Source: Yamagishiella unicocca
Taxonomy: Eukaryota; Chlorophyta; Chlorophyceae; Chlamydomonadales; Volvocaceae
Direction: 5' to 3'
Length of the DNA: 64,000 nt
Assembly (NCBI GenBank): GCA_003116995.1
Contig: BDSL01000013.1
Coordinates: 744,001-808,000 of the forward strand
Under the pieces are notes generated by a model. It made no database searches. It was given only the letters and a program-made list of their open reading frames with translations, and was not told the DNA's origin. Below are positions 33,180 to 45,065 of this stretch, in pieces. Every line of letters starts with the position of its first letter. Position 1 is the stretch's first letter. A program made the position numbers and the translations under genes.

Positions 33180-36100
33180 ATGAGAAGCTCCAGCGCCAGG
33201 CTGCTGCTCGCCGGTTTGCTGCTGCTCGCGGTAGCTGCCGGCACCACGCACGCGTCGAAAGGCGATCCGATACAGGTGCGCAAACAGCGATGAGCGCGGG
33301 TTCGTAGGCACAGCACAGCGTCCCCAGGGTCGGCCGGTGCTGACGCTGCGTATGAAATGGACCTTGCAAGGTTCCGGTTTGCTCGCGCCCTGACCTACGG
33401 AAGGCTTGCCGGTAGCCCGGCCCTGGCCTCGACTTTCTATTCGGGTGGTGTTGCAAACAAAGCCACCGCGCCCGCGCAAAGCATCGAACAGCGCGACAGC
33501 GGACGAAGGGCCCCTTCTGCTTTCGTCTCGTAATCGCCTTTACAAAACGCGCAATCCGTGTGAACCCTTCTTCGCCCGCGCGGCAGAGCGAAAATCCTGA
33601 ACATGCCGAGGAGGTCAAGCTGAAGACACCCGCGGTAGAGGTGGACGCGCATGGCCATGATGCGGACGCCGCGTATCCCGGCTGGGCCGAGCGCATCAAG
33701 GAGGCTGTCGGAACCGTGCTTCGTGGAACCCACAAGGTGAGGTAACAGACGGGCAACGAGCATCAGGGCGAGAGGCAGTCCGCGGTCTCACAGCCCGTGA
33801 TGGACCCGGGAGCCGGGAAGGCTGTGGGCTGGCCCCACCACACCACCTTTGTGCTGCCTCTGCCCCTGGTCGGTACCAGCGCTGCAGCCTTCCTGCAACC
33901 CACCTGCCGCCAACCGCCGCCAACCGCCGCCAACCGCCGCCAGCTTGAGCCCACCCCCCAACGCCTCCACGCGGCGCGTTCCTCCGCCCTCCTCCGCATC
34001 CAACGCGCCCCCATGCACCCGCCGTCGCCCGCGACCCCCTCCCGCCACCCTTGGGTGGCCCCTCCTTCCCGGTGCATTCCCGGCGCCTTACCCCCATTCC
34101 CCCTCGCGCTCCCCCCCTCTCGCCTCCATTTGCCGCACCAGGCCGCTGATGACGGCGCGGCCGCCGCCAAGGAGCCCGCCTGCACCAGCCACGACGCCGC
34201 CTGCCTCAAGAATGCAGCCGCTGAGGCGGCGGAGCCGGTGCACGCGGCTGGCTCCGAAGCCGTGGCGGGCGCGAAGGACGCCGTTGGGCAGGCATCCCAG
34301 GCCGTGCGCGAGGGCGCTGACCGTGCTGCCGAGCGAGTCATGTTCGCCGCCAACGATGTTCGGGACACCGCCGGCGGCGCGGCGAGTCGCGCGGGCGCAG
34401 CGGCGCAGGATGCCGCGGCGGCCGCCGGAGCTTCGGCCGCGTACGCGGGTGAGGCCGTCAAAGACACCGCTGCCGGCGCTGTTGGCGGCGTGAAGAGCGC
34501 AGGGGCGGCAGCAGCGGAGAAGACCAGGCAGGCGGGCGAGGCCGTTAAAGAAACCGCTGCCGGCGCTGTTGGCGGCGTCAAGGGGGCGGCGGAGACGGTG
34601 GCGGAGAAGACCAGGCAGGCGGGTGAGGCCGTCAAAGACACTGCTGCCGGCGCTGTCGGTGGTGTGAAGGACGCGGCGGCGGCAGCAGCGGAGAAGACCA
34701 AGCAGGCGGGTGAGGTCGTCAAAGACACCGCTGCCGGCGCTGTCGGTGGTGTGAAGGACGCGGCGGCGGCAGCAGCGGAGAAGACCAAGCAGGCGGGTGA
34801 GGTCGTCAAAGACACCGCTGCCGGCGCTGTCGGTGGTGTGAAGGACGCGGCGGCGGCAGCAGCGGAGAAGACCAAGCAGGCGGGTGAGGCCGTCAAGGAC
34901 ACTGCTGCCGGCGCTGTTGGCGGCGTGAAGAGCGCAGGGGCGGCAGTGACGGAGAAGACCAGGCAGGCTGGCGAGGCCGTTAAGGAAACCGCTGCCGGCG
35001 CTGGCGGTGGTGTGAAGAGCGCGGCGGCGGCAGCAGCGGAGAAGACCAGGCAGGCGGGTGAGGCCGTCAAGGACAGCACCATGGATGCGGTGCACACTGC
35101 TGAGGCGATGACCCAGGGGCCCGCCGAGGCTGTTGCGGACAAAGCCAGCTCTATCACCGATAAGGTGTGTCGGGGCCTGCCTCGCCTGCCTGCAGCACCT
35201 GTCCCGTCCTGACCATGCGTGTTGCATCCGTCCTTTGGAACTTAGACGAGGGCGGAGCCGCGCCCCAACATCTCTGTTGCCACGAGCCTCGTGGTCTGGG
35301 CCCACATGGGCCCACACGGCACTGGCCGATGGTGGCTGCCGATCAGTGGCTTCATGCCTTGGTACTGGCGGATGGTGGCTGCCCCCCCCCTCCTGCGTCT
35401 TGCAGACCGTAACACCCTCCCTCCTGAAGGTGTGACGCACCCATCCTCCCCCCTCCACCAACGTGGCTGCTGGGGCTTGCAGGTCAAGGCGGGCGTCGAG
35501 TCGGTCGCTGATCATATTCGCGACGCCGCCGCCGCTGTCACCGACCGGGTCCGTGGCGCCGCCTCCGGAGCACAGGGCGCCACGGAGCACGCGCAGGACG
35601 AGGCGGCCGCCGTGGCGGCGGCGGCGGCGGAGCGCGCGCGCTTTGCGGCGGCTAGGGTCAGCGAGGGCGCCACCGTGGCGGCTGCGGGTGGGTGGGTGGG
35701 TGGCAGTGGCGGCACCGGCGGACGCGGGGCAGCGCTCACCGATTCACGGCACCGGGGGTGTGAGAGGAAACCCGTGGGTCGGCCTTGAAAACAAAGACTG
35801 ATCAGGAAACGTGGAGGGCACATAGGGGGGTGAGGAGGGAAAGGCGCGCCGGAGCGACTGAGAGGGAAAGGCGGGGTGGGTAGGCAGCCCCACCGCCCAC
35901 AGGGCGACTCGGCCAGGAGGCATCATGTCCGCTCAGGCGCAACCTTAGGTACAGTAGTATGTAAATGTTACAGGGGGTTCCAGACCAAAAAACAGAGCCC
36001 GTGGCCAGGTACAGTAGTGGTAGTGATGTTGCTTGAGGCACAAGAGGCGAGGTGCGGTACGGCAAAGCCGACGGGCCGCAGGTTTCCTCTGAACCCATGT

Positions 36101-36318
36101 GGTTCGCGCCGCACCCCCTGCCGGAGGCAAGCGCCTACTTCCAAAGCAAGCCACCCCACGAGCCCCCCACCGCGCCTCCGACCCACCTCGCTCCCCCGCG
36201 CCCTGTCCTCGCAGATCTGCGCGCAGCCGCCCAGGATGCTTACTCCCAAGCGGCCGAGGCCATGGAGGCGGCTCGACAGAAGGCAGCAGCCGCGTCCGGC
36301 AGCAAGACGGAGCTGTGA
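33180..36318 (+). CDS. Secreted/ER LEA-like repeat protein ending in KTEL
   Basis: Five exons: 33180-33275, 33587-33736, 34142-35164, 35483-35687 and 36215-36318, phases 0, 0, 0, 1, GT..AG borders, 525 aa. Exon 1 is a clear signal peptide (MRSSSARLLLAGLLLLAVAA, then GTTHA). Exon 2 is acidic. Exon 3 holds seven tandem 29-residue repeats (residues about 185-387; GEAVKDTAAGAVGGVK followed by AEKTRQA or AEKTKQA), the amphipathic Ala/Lys/Glu/Thr pattern of group-3 LEA proteins. Exons 4-5 continue Ala-rich helix and end SGSKTEL. KTEL is a KDEL-like C-terminus, so with the signal peptide I infer ER-lumen retention. A desiccation or membrane-protection role is known for LEA proteins but not shown here. 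Two Cys lie near the start of exon 3 (PACTSHDAAC). Confidence 0.85.
34448..35056 (+). repeat. Seven 87-bp coding repeats (LEA-like)
   Basis: Seven units of 87 bp (29 codons) start with ggtgaggccgtcaaagac or variants. Units 3 to 5 are almost identical in DNA, which points to recent expansion; units 2 and 7 share GAGGCCGTTAA with GAAACC. Confidence 0.92.
35756..35816 (+). repeat. ~60-bp dispersed repeat, copy 2
   Basis: In intron 4 of the LEA-like gene, gtgagaggaaacccgtgggt followed by cttgaaaacaaagactgatc and aggaaac resembles 25675-25738 and 38390-38462. Confidence 0.55.
35966..36002 (-). repeat. Fragment of the 43.3-45.1 kb element family
   Basis: gttacagggggttccagacc followed by aaaaaacagagcccg is the reverse complement of the family end (ggtctggaacccactgtaac). 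It lies in intron 4 of the LEA-like gene. Confidence 0.65.
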
Positions 36319-37042
36319 GGACCGCCGCCTCGGGCAGCCGCTGCCGACGGCGTTGGAACCCTGCGGCTTTCGCTTCCGGGCGATATGGAGCGCCGGGTGG
36401 AACTTTCTCCTATCTAACCGCCCCGGCGTGCTTCCGGGTGATGGTGGGTCACGGGTTCCGCACTGTGTTTTCCCCAGAATAGATGGATCCGGATCTTACC
36501 CCGATGGACGCACGGGGCGGGCCGCGACGCGTTGAGGCTGTGGGGGCCGTGGGGTAGCAGCAGCACGGGGGTTGGCGACTCGGTGGAGTACAGGGGCGGC
36601 AGCGTTTGGGGTCCGCGGACGGATGGCTGCGCGGGTTTGTGGAGCCCGGGTGGAGGCAGGCGCGTGGAGTACGGCAGGTTGGAGGTGTTGTTGTTGTGGT
36701 GGTGCTGATGGTAGGGAACCCTTGGCTGGCTGGCAGGAGGATTTGTGTGCGCGAGGCATGTCGTGACGGCTGGGCGGCAGGACGCTAGTTACCGCTGCAG
36801 CGGAGGTCGATCGGCTGACCCCCTCTTTTTGCTGTTGGTCCGAAAGGGCGTTGGCTCACGTTAATGCAGCTGCGGGTGACGGCGTTTGGCTTGATGCGCC
36901 GTGGCTGGGGGGCGCTGCAACTGCTCAGCGTGGTGGTTTGCGGCACGATTGCGGTTGGAGCGGGAGGCTGAGGCTGAGGAGGTCCGCGGCGGACGCATCC
37001 GCCGCGCGCGCGCACGGCAATCCGAAGCGTACCGTGATACCT

Positions 37043-37047
37043 TGTAA
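37043..37047 (+). promoter_or_regulatory. TGTAA polyadenylation signal (LEA-like gene)
   Basis: First plus-strand TGTAA noticed after the stop at 36318, which would imply a 3' UTR of about 740 bases. Confidence 0.45.
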
Positions 37048-38339
37048 GCTGCCCCCATGCATCCTTGAGACCATGCTGCCTGTGAGTGTCCCTCGAATGC
37101 GCCGTGCGCAGCAGTGGCTGGGCTTCGGCCGGTGCATGCCCCGGTGCAGCCCCACGGTGGTTTCGCAGGCAAGTAGCGCAGATCGTAACCTGATCCCTGC
37201 CATCGGTCGCTGCACGTCATTGCGGCCCTGTTTCAGTGCATCTTACAACGTGTTGTGACAACTGCTGTCACCAGCCCAACAGCCTGCCGCAGCGGCGGGG
37301 TTGCGGCGGTTGGGTGGATGGAGAGCGACAGTCGCCGACATCAGGAAGGCGGCAAATCCTTCCAAAGCCTCGACGGCATGCACGTGCGCCATATCATGCG
37401 GTCCTCCGAAGTGCAGGCACATACACGTGCTCTAGATTTTCTCAATCAACAACGCGGACTACAATCTTCTTGCCGCACGAAACAAAACAACACGAGGCAT
37501 AAGTGCAGAAGCTAATTACATCCAGCGGGGTTGCACTGGCTGTCTGTGCAGGACCCCAGGAAAGACAAAGAACAATTAGCCCTCCAATTGCGCTATACGG
37601 GAAACAGCGTGCTTTAAAATGTCCAGGAGGGCCCACAATCGTTGTCATGGAAAGAACCCTGCCGGGCAGCGCCAGTTACGGACCGCGCAGGACAGGGATG
37701 AAATGATTGAAAAAGCGGCGTCACGCCGCCTCGCAGTGGAAGGGCCGCCAAGCCACTGCGCATAATCTGATGTTACCCTATGTAACCGAACCGAACGACC
37801 AGCAGCGACCTCTACGGCGACCTCAGCACACACGGCACATTACCACTCCATCGAAGGTAGGGACGAGAGCACTAAACGAGAACCCTCTTGAGCCCTGTCA
37901 GGCCCTGTTCACGCAGCCGATCACCGACAGGCAGCGACCGATATGCGCGCACGAAAGTAAACACAAGGAGAGTTTGGACCCGTCCTTGGGGCACGTAGAC
38001 GGATAAATGCATAAATTAAGCAATACATATATATGAATGTGCGGAGTAGGCCGTTAATTAGGTCCCAGTTGCAGCGTGGCGGGCGACGGAGGCGCTTACA
38101 GAACAACTGCCACCGCACCCAGACATGCAACAGCCACGCAGGCTTATTGTCTTCGGTACCCTCTTCACGTCACCTTATATATATCCTTCTAAACCCGTAA
38201 ATAAATATATGAATAAATCTATGGTGGTTCGTTTTCTATTCGACTCTCTGTCCTCACTGGTGGCGCCTCGGGCCCTTCATGCGTCGTCTCAGGGCTTGAC
38301 GATTGATGCTGACATCCGCGTGGGGGGAAGGAGCGGCGC

Positions 38340-38344
38340 TTACA
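38340..38344 (-). promoter_or_regulatory. TGTAA polyadenylation signal (CAP gene E)
   Basis: A ttaca on the plus strand gives TGTAA in the sense of CAP gene E, about 320 bases past its stop at 38661. Confidence 0.5.
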
Positions 38345-38389
38345 GCCGCACAGGAGGGAGCACTGCAGCAGGGGAGGTTACGAAGGGGG

Positions 38390-38462
38390 GGGGGGGGCAA
38401 AAGAAACCCGTAGGTTGGCAACGAAAAGTAAAACCGAAGAAGCAAAACCGACCAGGAAGGGG
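38390..38462 (+). repeat. ~60-bp dispersed repeat, copy 3
   Basis: gcaaaagaaacccgtaggtt, then aacgaaaagtaaaaccg and accaggaagg, resembles the copies at 25675-25738 and 35756-35816. It overlaps the presumed 3' flank of CAP gene E. Confidence 0.5.
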
Positions 38463-38660
38463 CGAGGCACCGCAAGGACGATCCGCGCCGAAATCAGGAA
38501 CGTGCAAACCTGAAACCTTCACAACCGGCTGCTGCAAGGTACCGCTAGCGTCGGAAGACATCTGGGCTCAGCACGCGCTCGGAGCCGGGGGCGATCAGCA
38601 GGTTCCGGAGCTGCAGCCCGCCCCACTATTGCCTCTCGGCGCCGGCCCCGGCCCCACGGG

Positions 38661-40998
38661 TCACTCGAACACGGTGCCCCCTCGAGCTGACGCTCCCCAC
38701 ACCCGCCTCGCTCCCGTCCTACCATTCAACATGTATGCTGTGTTGTCCGCCTTGTAACCTGTCACGTAGCGGCATACCACCACCTGCTCAGAGGGTACAC
38801 AGAGGAGCGGGCGGGGACGGCCACAAGCTGGGCATCAGGGTGCGTGTAGGACTGACTTGCGGACGTTGGTCGAGCTCTGAATCCATGCACTCTTTCCTCT
38901 GTCGTCGCGATACCTTGCAGCCGCCGACGCCCCCCGGCATCTTGGACATTGGCACGTCCGCCTTGCCCACTCCGCAGCCGAAGATGGTGGTGCTGCGCCA
39001 CACGAGCTGGACGAAGTGACCCACTCCGCGGTTGGCGTTGGCGTCCCAAGGGTCGGGAGCAGCGAAGTCGTACAGCTTGGCCTCCGTGTACCAGGCGTCG
39101 ATAGCACGCTTGCAGCTCCAGTCCGGCTTGGGGTAGCTGCGTGCAGTCAGTCGCAGAACGGCACATCGGAGTTAAATGCTCTCAGAGGCGTACCGGACTT
39201 GCAAAACAGCGGCATGACATTCTTTCCGGGGTTCCGGCAGACATCAAGATAGCCGACTGGCTGTGTGCCGAGTGTGATGGCTGCTCAGCTCTGCACCCGC
39301 TCTGAGCGCCGACGGCACAGCCGGCGGGCCGCAGACACTCCACACCCTTTAGCAGCGACACAGTGGCCCCGAAAAATAAATCAGCCGCTGCCGACCGGCC
39401 TAAAAACAAAAACGTCGCCGCGCCGACCGGCTGCAACGGCGTGTTGTGGACTCCGTGCCGTGTTCTCGTGGCCCCAAGCATTACGGGTTTTCCTGGCCCA
39501 TCAAAGTCAGCCCTTGCTTACACGGAGACGGAGTAGAGGCTCTCCCCGCCCCCGCCCGAGTGTGTGAGGTTACACTGCGTCGCTGCCAACTCGGTGGCAT
39601 ACGCCTGCGCGTCTGCTGCCAGGCCGGCATTCCACTGCAGGGGGGGCGCTTGGTGGCCTGCCCGGTACGTGTTGGTGGCGGCGACCACCTCCGGGGCGTC
39701 TGAACATGCACCACCTGGGCGGGTGTCGAATTGGGACAGCGTGGCCGTAGCGGCGGGAGCGAGGGCCGGTGAGGCCGGGTGGCTGGAGAAGGCGCAGGGC
39801 TTCGCGCAGACAGGACCAGAGGTCAGAAAGGGGGCGCAGGGCTTCGCGCAGACAGGACCAGAGGTCAGAAAGGGCATGCGAGCACTCGATGCACGGATAT
39901 TAGGACTACCATCACTCGGGTCACTGCTCGGGGAGAACCAGTGGGCCAGGCATATGGTTTCAGTCAGGGCAGCAGCTGCACCGCGCCATCCACGCACCGC
40001 AAAGCCGGGACCTTCGGCCCCTGTCAGAGAAGCCTCTGACGGCCGAGAGGCTCGGGTAAAGTGAAGTTATTGAAGGTATCACGGCGGGTGTCGTGATGAA
40101 TGGGAAGGCAGGTAGTGTTCAACCGCGCACCTATGAGAGGCCCAGTACCAGCATCCCGGGGTGTAGGAGACGGTGGGACCGGCGACGGCAGGTACGGAGA
40201 TTGCAGGCGTGCTGGCGGAAGCAAGGCACGGGAGGTGGGAAGTCGCCGCGGTGGTGGTGGTGACCGGGGCGAGGGGGGCCGAGGGGGTGGAGGGGGCGGT
40301 GACGGCGGTGGCGGCGATGGCAGGGTCGGTGGTGGCGGCGGCGGCAACGGCGGTGGTGGTGGTAGCGGCGGTGGCGGGGTGGTGAATGGCGGTGGCGGTG
40401 AGGGCAGGCGGGGTAATGGTGGCCTCGGTCTCGGAGGCGGTGGGCGGGTCGAACGCGGTGGCGGCGGCCGTGGCCGCGGCCGAGGTGGTGGTGATGGTGG
40501 TGACGGCGAGGGTGGCGACGGTGGTAGCGGTGACGGCAAGGGGAGTGAGGGGGGCAGCGGCGACGGCAAGGGTGGGGTCGGCGGCTTTGGCGACGGTGGG
40601 CGAGGCGATGGCGGTAGCGGCGGCGGTGGGCGAGGTGATCGCCGTAGCGGTGGTGGTGGACGGCTGGATCGCGGTGGTGGTGGCCGCGGCCGAGGTGTTG
40701 GCGGAGGCGACGGCAAGGGAGGCGGCGGGGGTAGCGGCAGCGGTGGGAGCGGTGACGGCGGCAGTGGCGGAGGTTGAGGCGGGCGCGGACGGGGTGACGG
40801 AGCGAGTCGTGGCGGCGGAGGCAGTGGTGGAGGCGAAAGCATGGACCGCGATGTTGGCATTAGTGTTCGCCCAAGGAGCAACTTTAAGCCCCGTAGGACG
40901 TGGCGTCTTTCCGCATCAACAGCGAAGTCTTTCCACATACTGGCCGAGATGTGCGGAATGACGCGATCGACGGCACCGGAGCTGTAGGCATGCAGCAT
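38661..40998 (-). CDS. Proline-rich CAP/PR-1 domain protein E
   Basis: Minus-strand exons are 40998-40131, 39714-39522, 39136-38914 and 38783-38661 (stop), phases 1, 2, 0, about 468 aa. Exon 1 becomes a long Pro/Ser/Arg HRGP tract (PPPSPPPPPPRPPSPRSP) typical of extensin-like wall proteins. Exons 2-4 form a CAP domain: NTYRAGHQAPPLQWNAGL, then NLTHSGGGGESLY, YPKPDWSCKRAIDAWYTEA, the CAP signature GHFVQLVWRSTTIFGCGVG and C-terminal GCKVVVCRY. The conserved His and Glu (THS, GES, GH) are present. CAP proteins are secreted, so a wall-associated role is inferred. The ATG at 40998 gives no obvious signal peptide, so an upstream exon is likely missing. It is the inverted paralogue of gene F, with identical exon phases and an identical 223-nt third exon length. 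Confidence 0.82.
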
Positions 40999-43326
40999 GC
41001 GGCCCTGACAGCGTTCGCCGTCGCACTCCGCTGTTCGAGGGAGGGAGAGAGGAACAACGCCACATTACACAATAAAATCCTAAAAGCTTCATCCGCTCTA
41101 TGCACGGCACTATACGGGTGCGAGCAGTGCGACAACGTTCAGTCGTCATATCGTACCTTTGCCTGACGGTGCTGTGCGGCCTATTGCACCGTATAACAGT
41201 AGAGGCAGCATTAGCATAGTTTTTGCATGGCTCATTTGAAGCGGAAAGTTGCGGCACGATGGCCGCAAGTGAGTCAGGAACAGGAAACGGCAGTAGCTGT
41301 GGCGAAAGCACTTTTGTTTGCCGTGTGGTAATTATTCTAACGGGCAGTCCTCCACGGACTTCTGTGGTAACGTGCGGACCAGACTGATGAAGTTCCTCAT
41401 CCCCAGTTCATGCTAGGAAACTACAGTCCTGTGGATGACTTCCACAGGAAACGTTGTCGTTCACTTGCAACAATAGTAACCTAATCAGTAGGCCTATATT
41501 TTTTGCTAAAGACGTTAACCTGTAGCAAATCCAATGCATTGATCCCATGGAACTAGCGACCCAGGCCGACCACGCTGCGCGTTTCCGTGTGTCTGACGCG
41601 ACTATATGTCTTGCTCAATGATATCCTTTCCACAGTCGACGTGACAACCAAAAGATAAAGAGAAGCGCCGCGATACAGTCATTGATGCGAGCGTTGCTGA
41701 GATGAACTCCCACGAAGGTCCCTGAAGGTGACGGGGCCGACGGCCCGGGCGACGCAGCCGGTCTATTGCATTCATGGGTCATGGATAGTCCACTCAGTTT
41801 TATGGCTTGATCTGAAGTTCTTCGGTGCTTCTTGACTATTCAAATTTCTGTCAAGTCGCTGTCCGCCGTCCGGAGTCGTTCATAAGAGGACTATAGCTTT
41901 CATACACTTGCTGGGTTCACATGAGATGGACTTGCGAACCCAGAAATGTTCGAAGGTTGTCTACTCTCAACCCTGCTCTCGCATCCTCGAAAAGAGTGTC
42001 CCATGGGCCAGGCGACCCTGAGGCCGCACAAACCTCACTGGCAACGTGCCGGCAATCATGCAGGCGCAGCCATGCATGAATCCACCAAGCCATCAATCCA
42101 CAGAAAGCCAACAAGCATAGCCACCACCTGCCGCCACCAGCGCTGGCACTACACTGGGGAGGGCTGCTAGTTGAAGCAAGTCGGGAGGGTAAGCAAGACT
42201 TTTAGATACATGGTACTGAGGGGCAATCATGCCGAAGCAACAGCATGGCGATGCATTACCGTCGGCTCTGTGTATTGTGCGTCCATGCCCGCTGCTGTGG
42301 GGCTTGGTGCTTTGTCCCTCCCGGCCCATCCCACCAGCCTATAACGGGTGCACCAATTTCGCGTACTTGGACGTTTCGCGGTTTACATAGGGCCTGTCCG
42401 GCGTTACTATTGCCAAAATGGAACTTTACACAGCCTGCTTCTGCACCGGCCTGCAGGGGTGGTATCACGGATAGGTCAGCACGGCCTCCACGGTTCGGCA
42501 CGGAATGTCACACGAGAGAGCTGCACAATGAACAAACTATGTGACGGGTGAACACTTGGGTGATTTACGGGCAGCAAGTCTGTCGAGACTGCCCGCGGTG
42601 GCGGATATGACTCGCTTGACCTGAGGTCCAACGGCAACAGGCGGGCTACCTACCACAGAGGCACTCCGTGTGCGCCTGTGACGATACGATCCCTGACTGC
42701 CGACAAGACTACTGGCCAGGCGCTACTGGGAACGAGTTGAGAAGCAAGGCCGCGACCCCCTACCTCTCAGCGGGCTCCAGCGCAGCGATTCGATTATGAT
42801 GCGAGAGTGCTGCGGGTGATCTCTCTCATGCGATTCCGGGAGTCTTGCACGGGGCTTGTTGTCTAGCTCAAGACTTTACAGTGCACAGTCTGGAGCCGAA
42901 AAGCGGCCATAATGGCCCGCTTTCGGCCTTTAAATAGCACAAACACACGTGACGAAAGTTCGACACATAGGGCCCTACTCTTACCCAACATACGAAACTC
43001 GTCCAAAGAAACCACAAACTACACACTCCGACTGCACAGAACGTCGTTTCTATCATACCAGGTAGACAACAGACACAGCTCCGCTGATAATCGGGCTGAA
43101 AACACCCACCGCGCGCCTGTATGTGCGACACTCTGTTCCCGGCAAGTGTAAGGTAGGAAACGATCGCGCTACGATCACACCCGTACCGCGACGCGGCACA
43201 GGGACCTACTACAACCCAAACGAAGTAGAACTAACGCGCTAATGACTAATGATGGCTTGGACGGTAATTTGTCGATGACGGTGAAATGACGCGACAGGAA
43301 AGCGTGCCCTGGCTGGTAATATTACT

Positions 43327-43700
43327 TGTTACAGTGGGCTAAAACTAAAAGATAGGACCACCGGGCACATCGCCAGATACTGAAGGAGACGAAAGCGGCA
43401 GAAACCCAACCGCACAGCACCAATGCGCCCGATGGCTGGGGCCCACAGTGTCAGTGGCGGCGCTCCTGTTGGCGGCGCTCCTGTGGCTCGTCTGCTAGGT
43501 GGGTTGGTGGTCGGTTCCTGATAGGGGAGCCTATAGCGCTGGACTGCTGGCTGCTGCTGTTTTCGCCTCTGGGCTGTTGGCTGATGTCGTGGTGGTTTGC
43601 ATTTGTGACGGTGCGGTTGGGTTTCTGTCTCTTTCGTCTCCTTCAGTGTCAGGCGATGTGCCCGATGGTTCTGCCTTTTGGTTAAGAACAGTTTGGAACA
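43327..43700. mobile_element. Short inverted-repeat element, copy 1
   Basis: The left arm 43327-43420 (ccgggcacatcgccagatac then tgaaggagacgaaag) is the reverse complement, with mismatches, of the right arm 43609-43700 (ctttcgtctccttcagtgtc then ggcgatgtgcccgatggttc). About 190 bp lies between. The arms end near gttacagtggg. This looks like a foldback or MITE-like unit; no target duplication is seen and no transposase is encoded. Confidence 0.65.
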
Positions 43701-43754
43701 CTTAGCGTGTTGACCAGTGGGTCCTGTAATACTTCCTACTTCTCGTAGTAGTAA

Positions 43755-45065
43755 CTATTACAGAAGGAAGAACCATCGGGCATATCGCCGGACACTGAAG
43801 GAGACGAAAGAGACAGAAACCGACGTGTACCCCAGGGGGAATCTGCACGGTAGGCTCCCCTATCAGAAACCGATCACCAACACACCTAGCAAATCCGCAA
43901 CCAGCAGTGAACCAGTAAAGCACCCGCACAATAGGACCAGAACTATCCGCCTCTCATCCCACATAACATAAGCCCCGAGCAGGTAGGACACGCCCACGCA
44001 GGAACAAGGAAAACAAGAAGCAAAACGAACCCTCTGCAACTACGCAGCCGGGGCCGATCACGACCCCACATTCATGTCGTCCGGCCCCTCATGCAGAAAG
44101 TGACCAGAAACTGCCCGCAAAACGGGGTGTCGAGGTCCCACAGCGGCTCAAGTGCTGAACTTTTCCGGGGAAGTCCCAACGCTGCAAACCCCGGAAGAAG
44201 GTCCCGAAACTCCGCCGCCCAACGGTGGATGGCACGATCCTGGAGATCAAACCCAGGGAAGCAAGAGGGCCATTGACCAGCCGCCGACCTCTTCAGGACC
44301 GCTGCCAGAAGCCGGCATGCGAGTTCCCGGGAAGGGGGATACCATCCACGGGTAGCCGCCACCATCCCGCCACCATCCCGCTTTACCATATGGGAAGGCT
44401 CTCACTCCATCTTCTCGCTGCACGGGCGCCCAGTTGAGCTTGATCCCCTGTTGACGGCACCTGAGAGTTAGGGTACCTATTCACAGATTGCTTATCAACT
44501 ATCGCCGGTTCGATTCTGACCTCCAACGGCTTTTCAGTGAGGACCGGGGAGGGAAATGGGTCTGCTGGGGGCCTTGGTATGGATAGAGCTGCATGGATCG
44601 CACGGCTCTTCAGCTGTGTCCATGACCACTCATACTGGCAGGACTCAATGGATGGTTCAATGCTCCGTCCGGGAAGTGCGGATGCAAGGCCCTAATGAGG
44701 GGACCTTGTGATACGGGATGGCTGATACCCATCTAAAGGCCAGCTTGGTAAGCAGTGAGCTTGGCAAGCAAGTTCCAGTGCACTGTGGCGGCGTCGGAGG
44801 GGTCAACATAGGAGCAAGGCGCTGTGGTTGCGGCAGTTGCTGCGCGACCTGGGGTGAATGCTAATCGCCACGATGGTCAACTGAGACAGCCAGTGTGCGC
44901 GATTAAGGTGATTAAGAATCCGATGGTGTCGTCCGAGAGGTCGAAGCACATTGCGGTGTGGTTACGGTGCAGTTGGGTTTCTGTGTCTTTCGTCTCCTTC
45001 AGTGTCATGCGATGTGGCCGATGATTCTGCCTTTTGGTCTGGAACCCACTGTGACAGTTGCTACC
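43755..45065. mobile_element. Inverted-repeat element, copy 2 (~1.3 kb)
   Basis: The left arm at 43755-43827 (ccatcgggcatatcgccgga then cactgaaggagacgaaagag) and the right arm at 44961-45065 (cgtctccttcagtgtcatgc then gatgtggccgatgattctgc) are inverted relatives of copy 1. Inside the left end, a stretch around 43852-43920 is an inverted relative of 43497-43560 in copy 1. About 1.1 kb of interior has no long ORF. It is probably non-autonomous. Confidence 0.6.

Larger units (their letters stand above)
36319..38660. other. Convergent intergenic region
   Basis: The region lies between the 3' ends of the LEA-like gene (plus) and CAP gene E (minus). It holds their 3' UTRs with a plus TGTAA at 37043-37047 and a minus TGTAA at 38340-38344, a short dispersed repeat at 38390-38462, and lower-GC DNA from about 37.4 to 38.2 kb. 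I see no further gene. Confidence 0.6.

Noticed and set aside
34088..35590. 500-codon and 464-codon minus-strand ORFs opposite the LEA-like gene
   Set aside because: Repeat shadows. The plus strand has the signal peptide, phase-matched exons and KTEL end.
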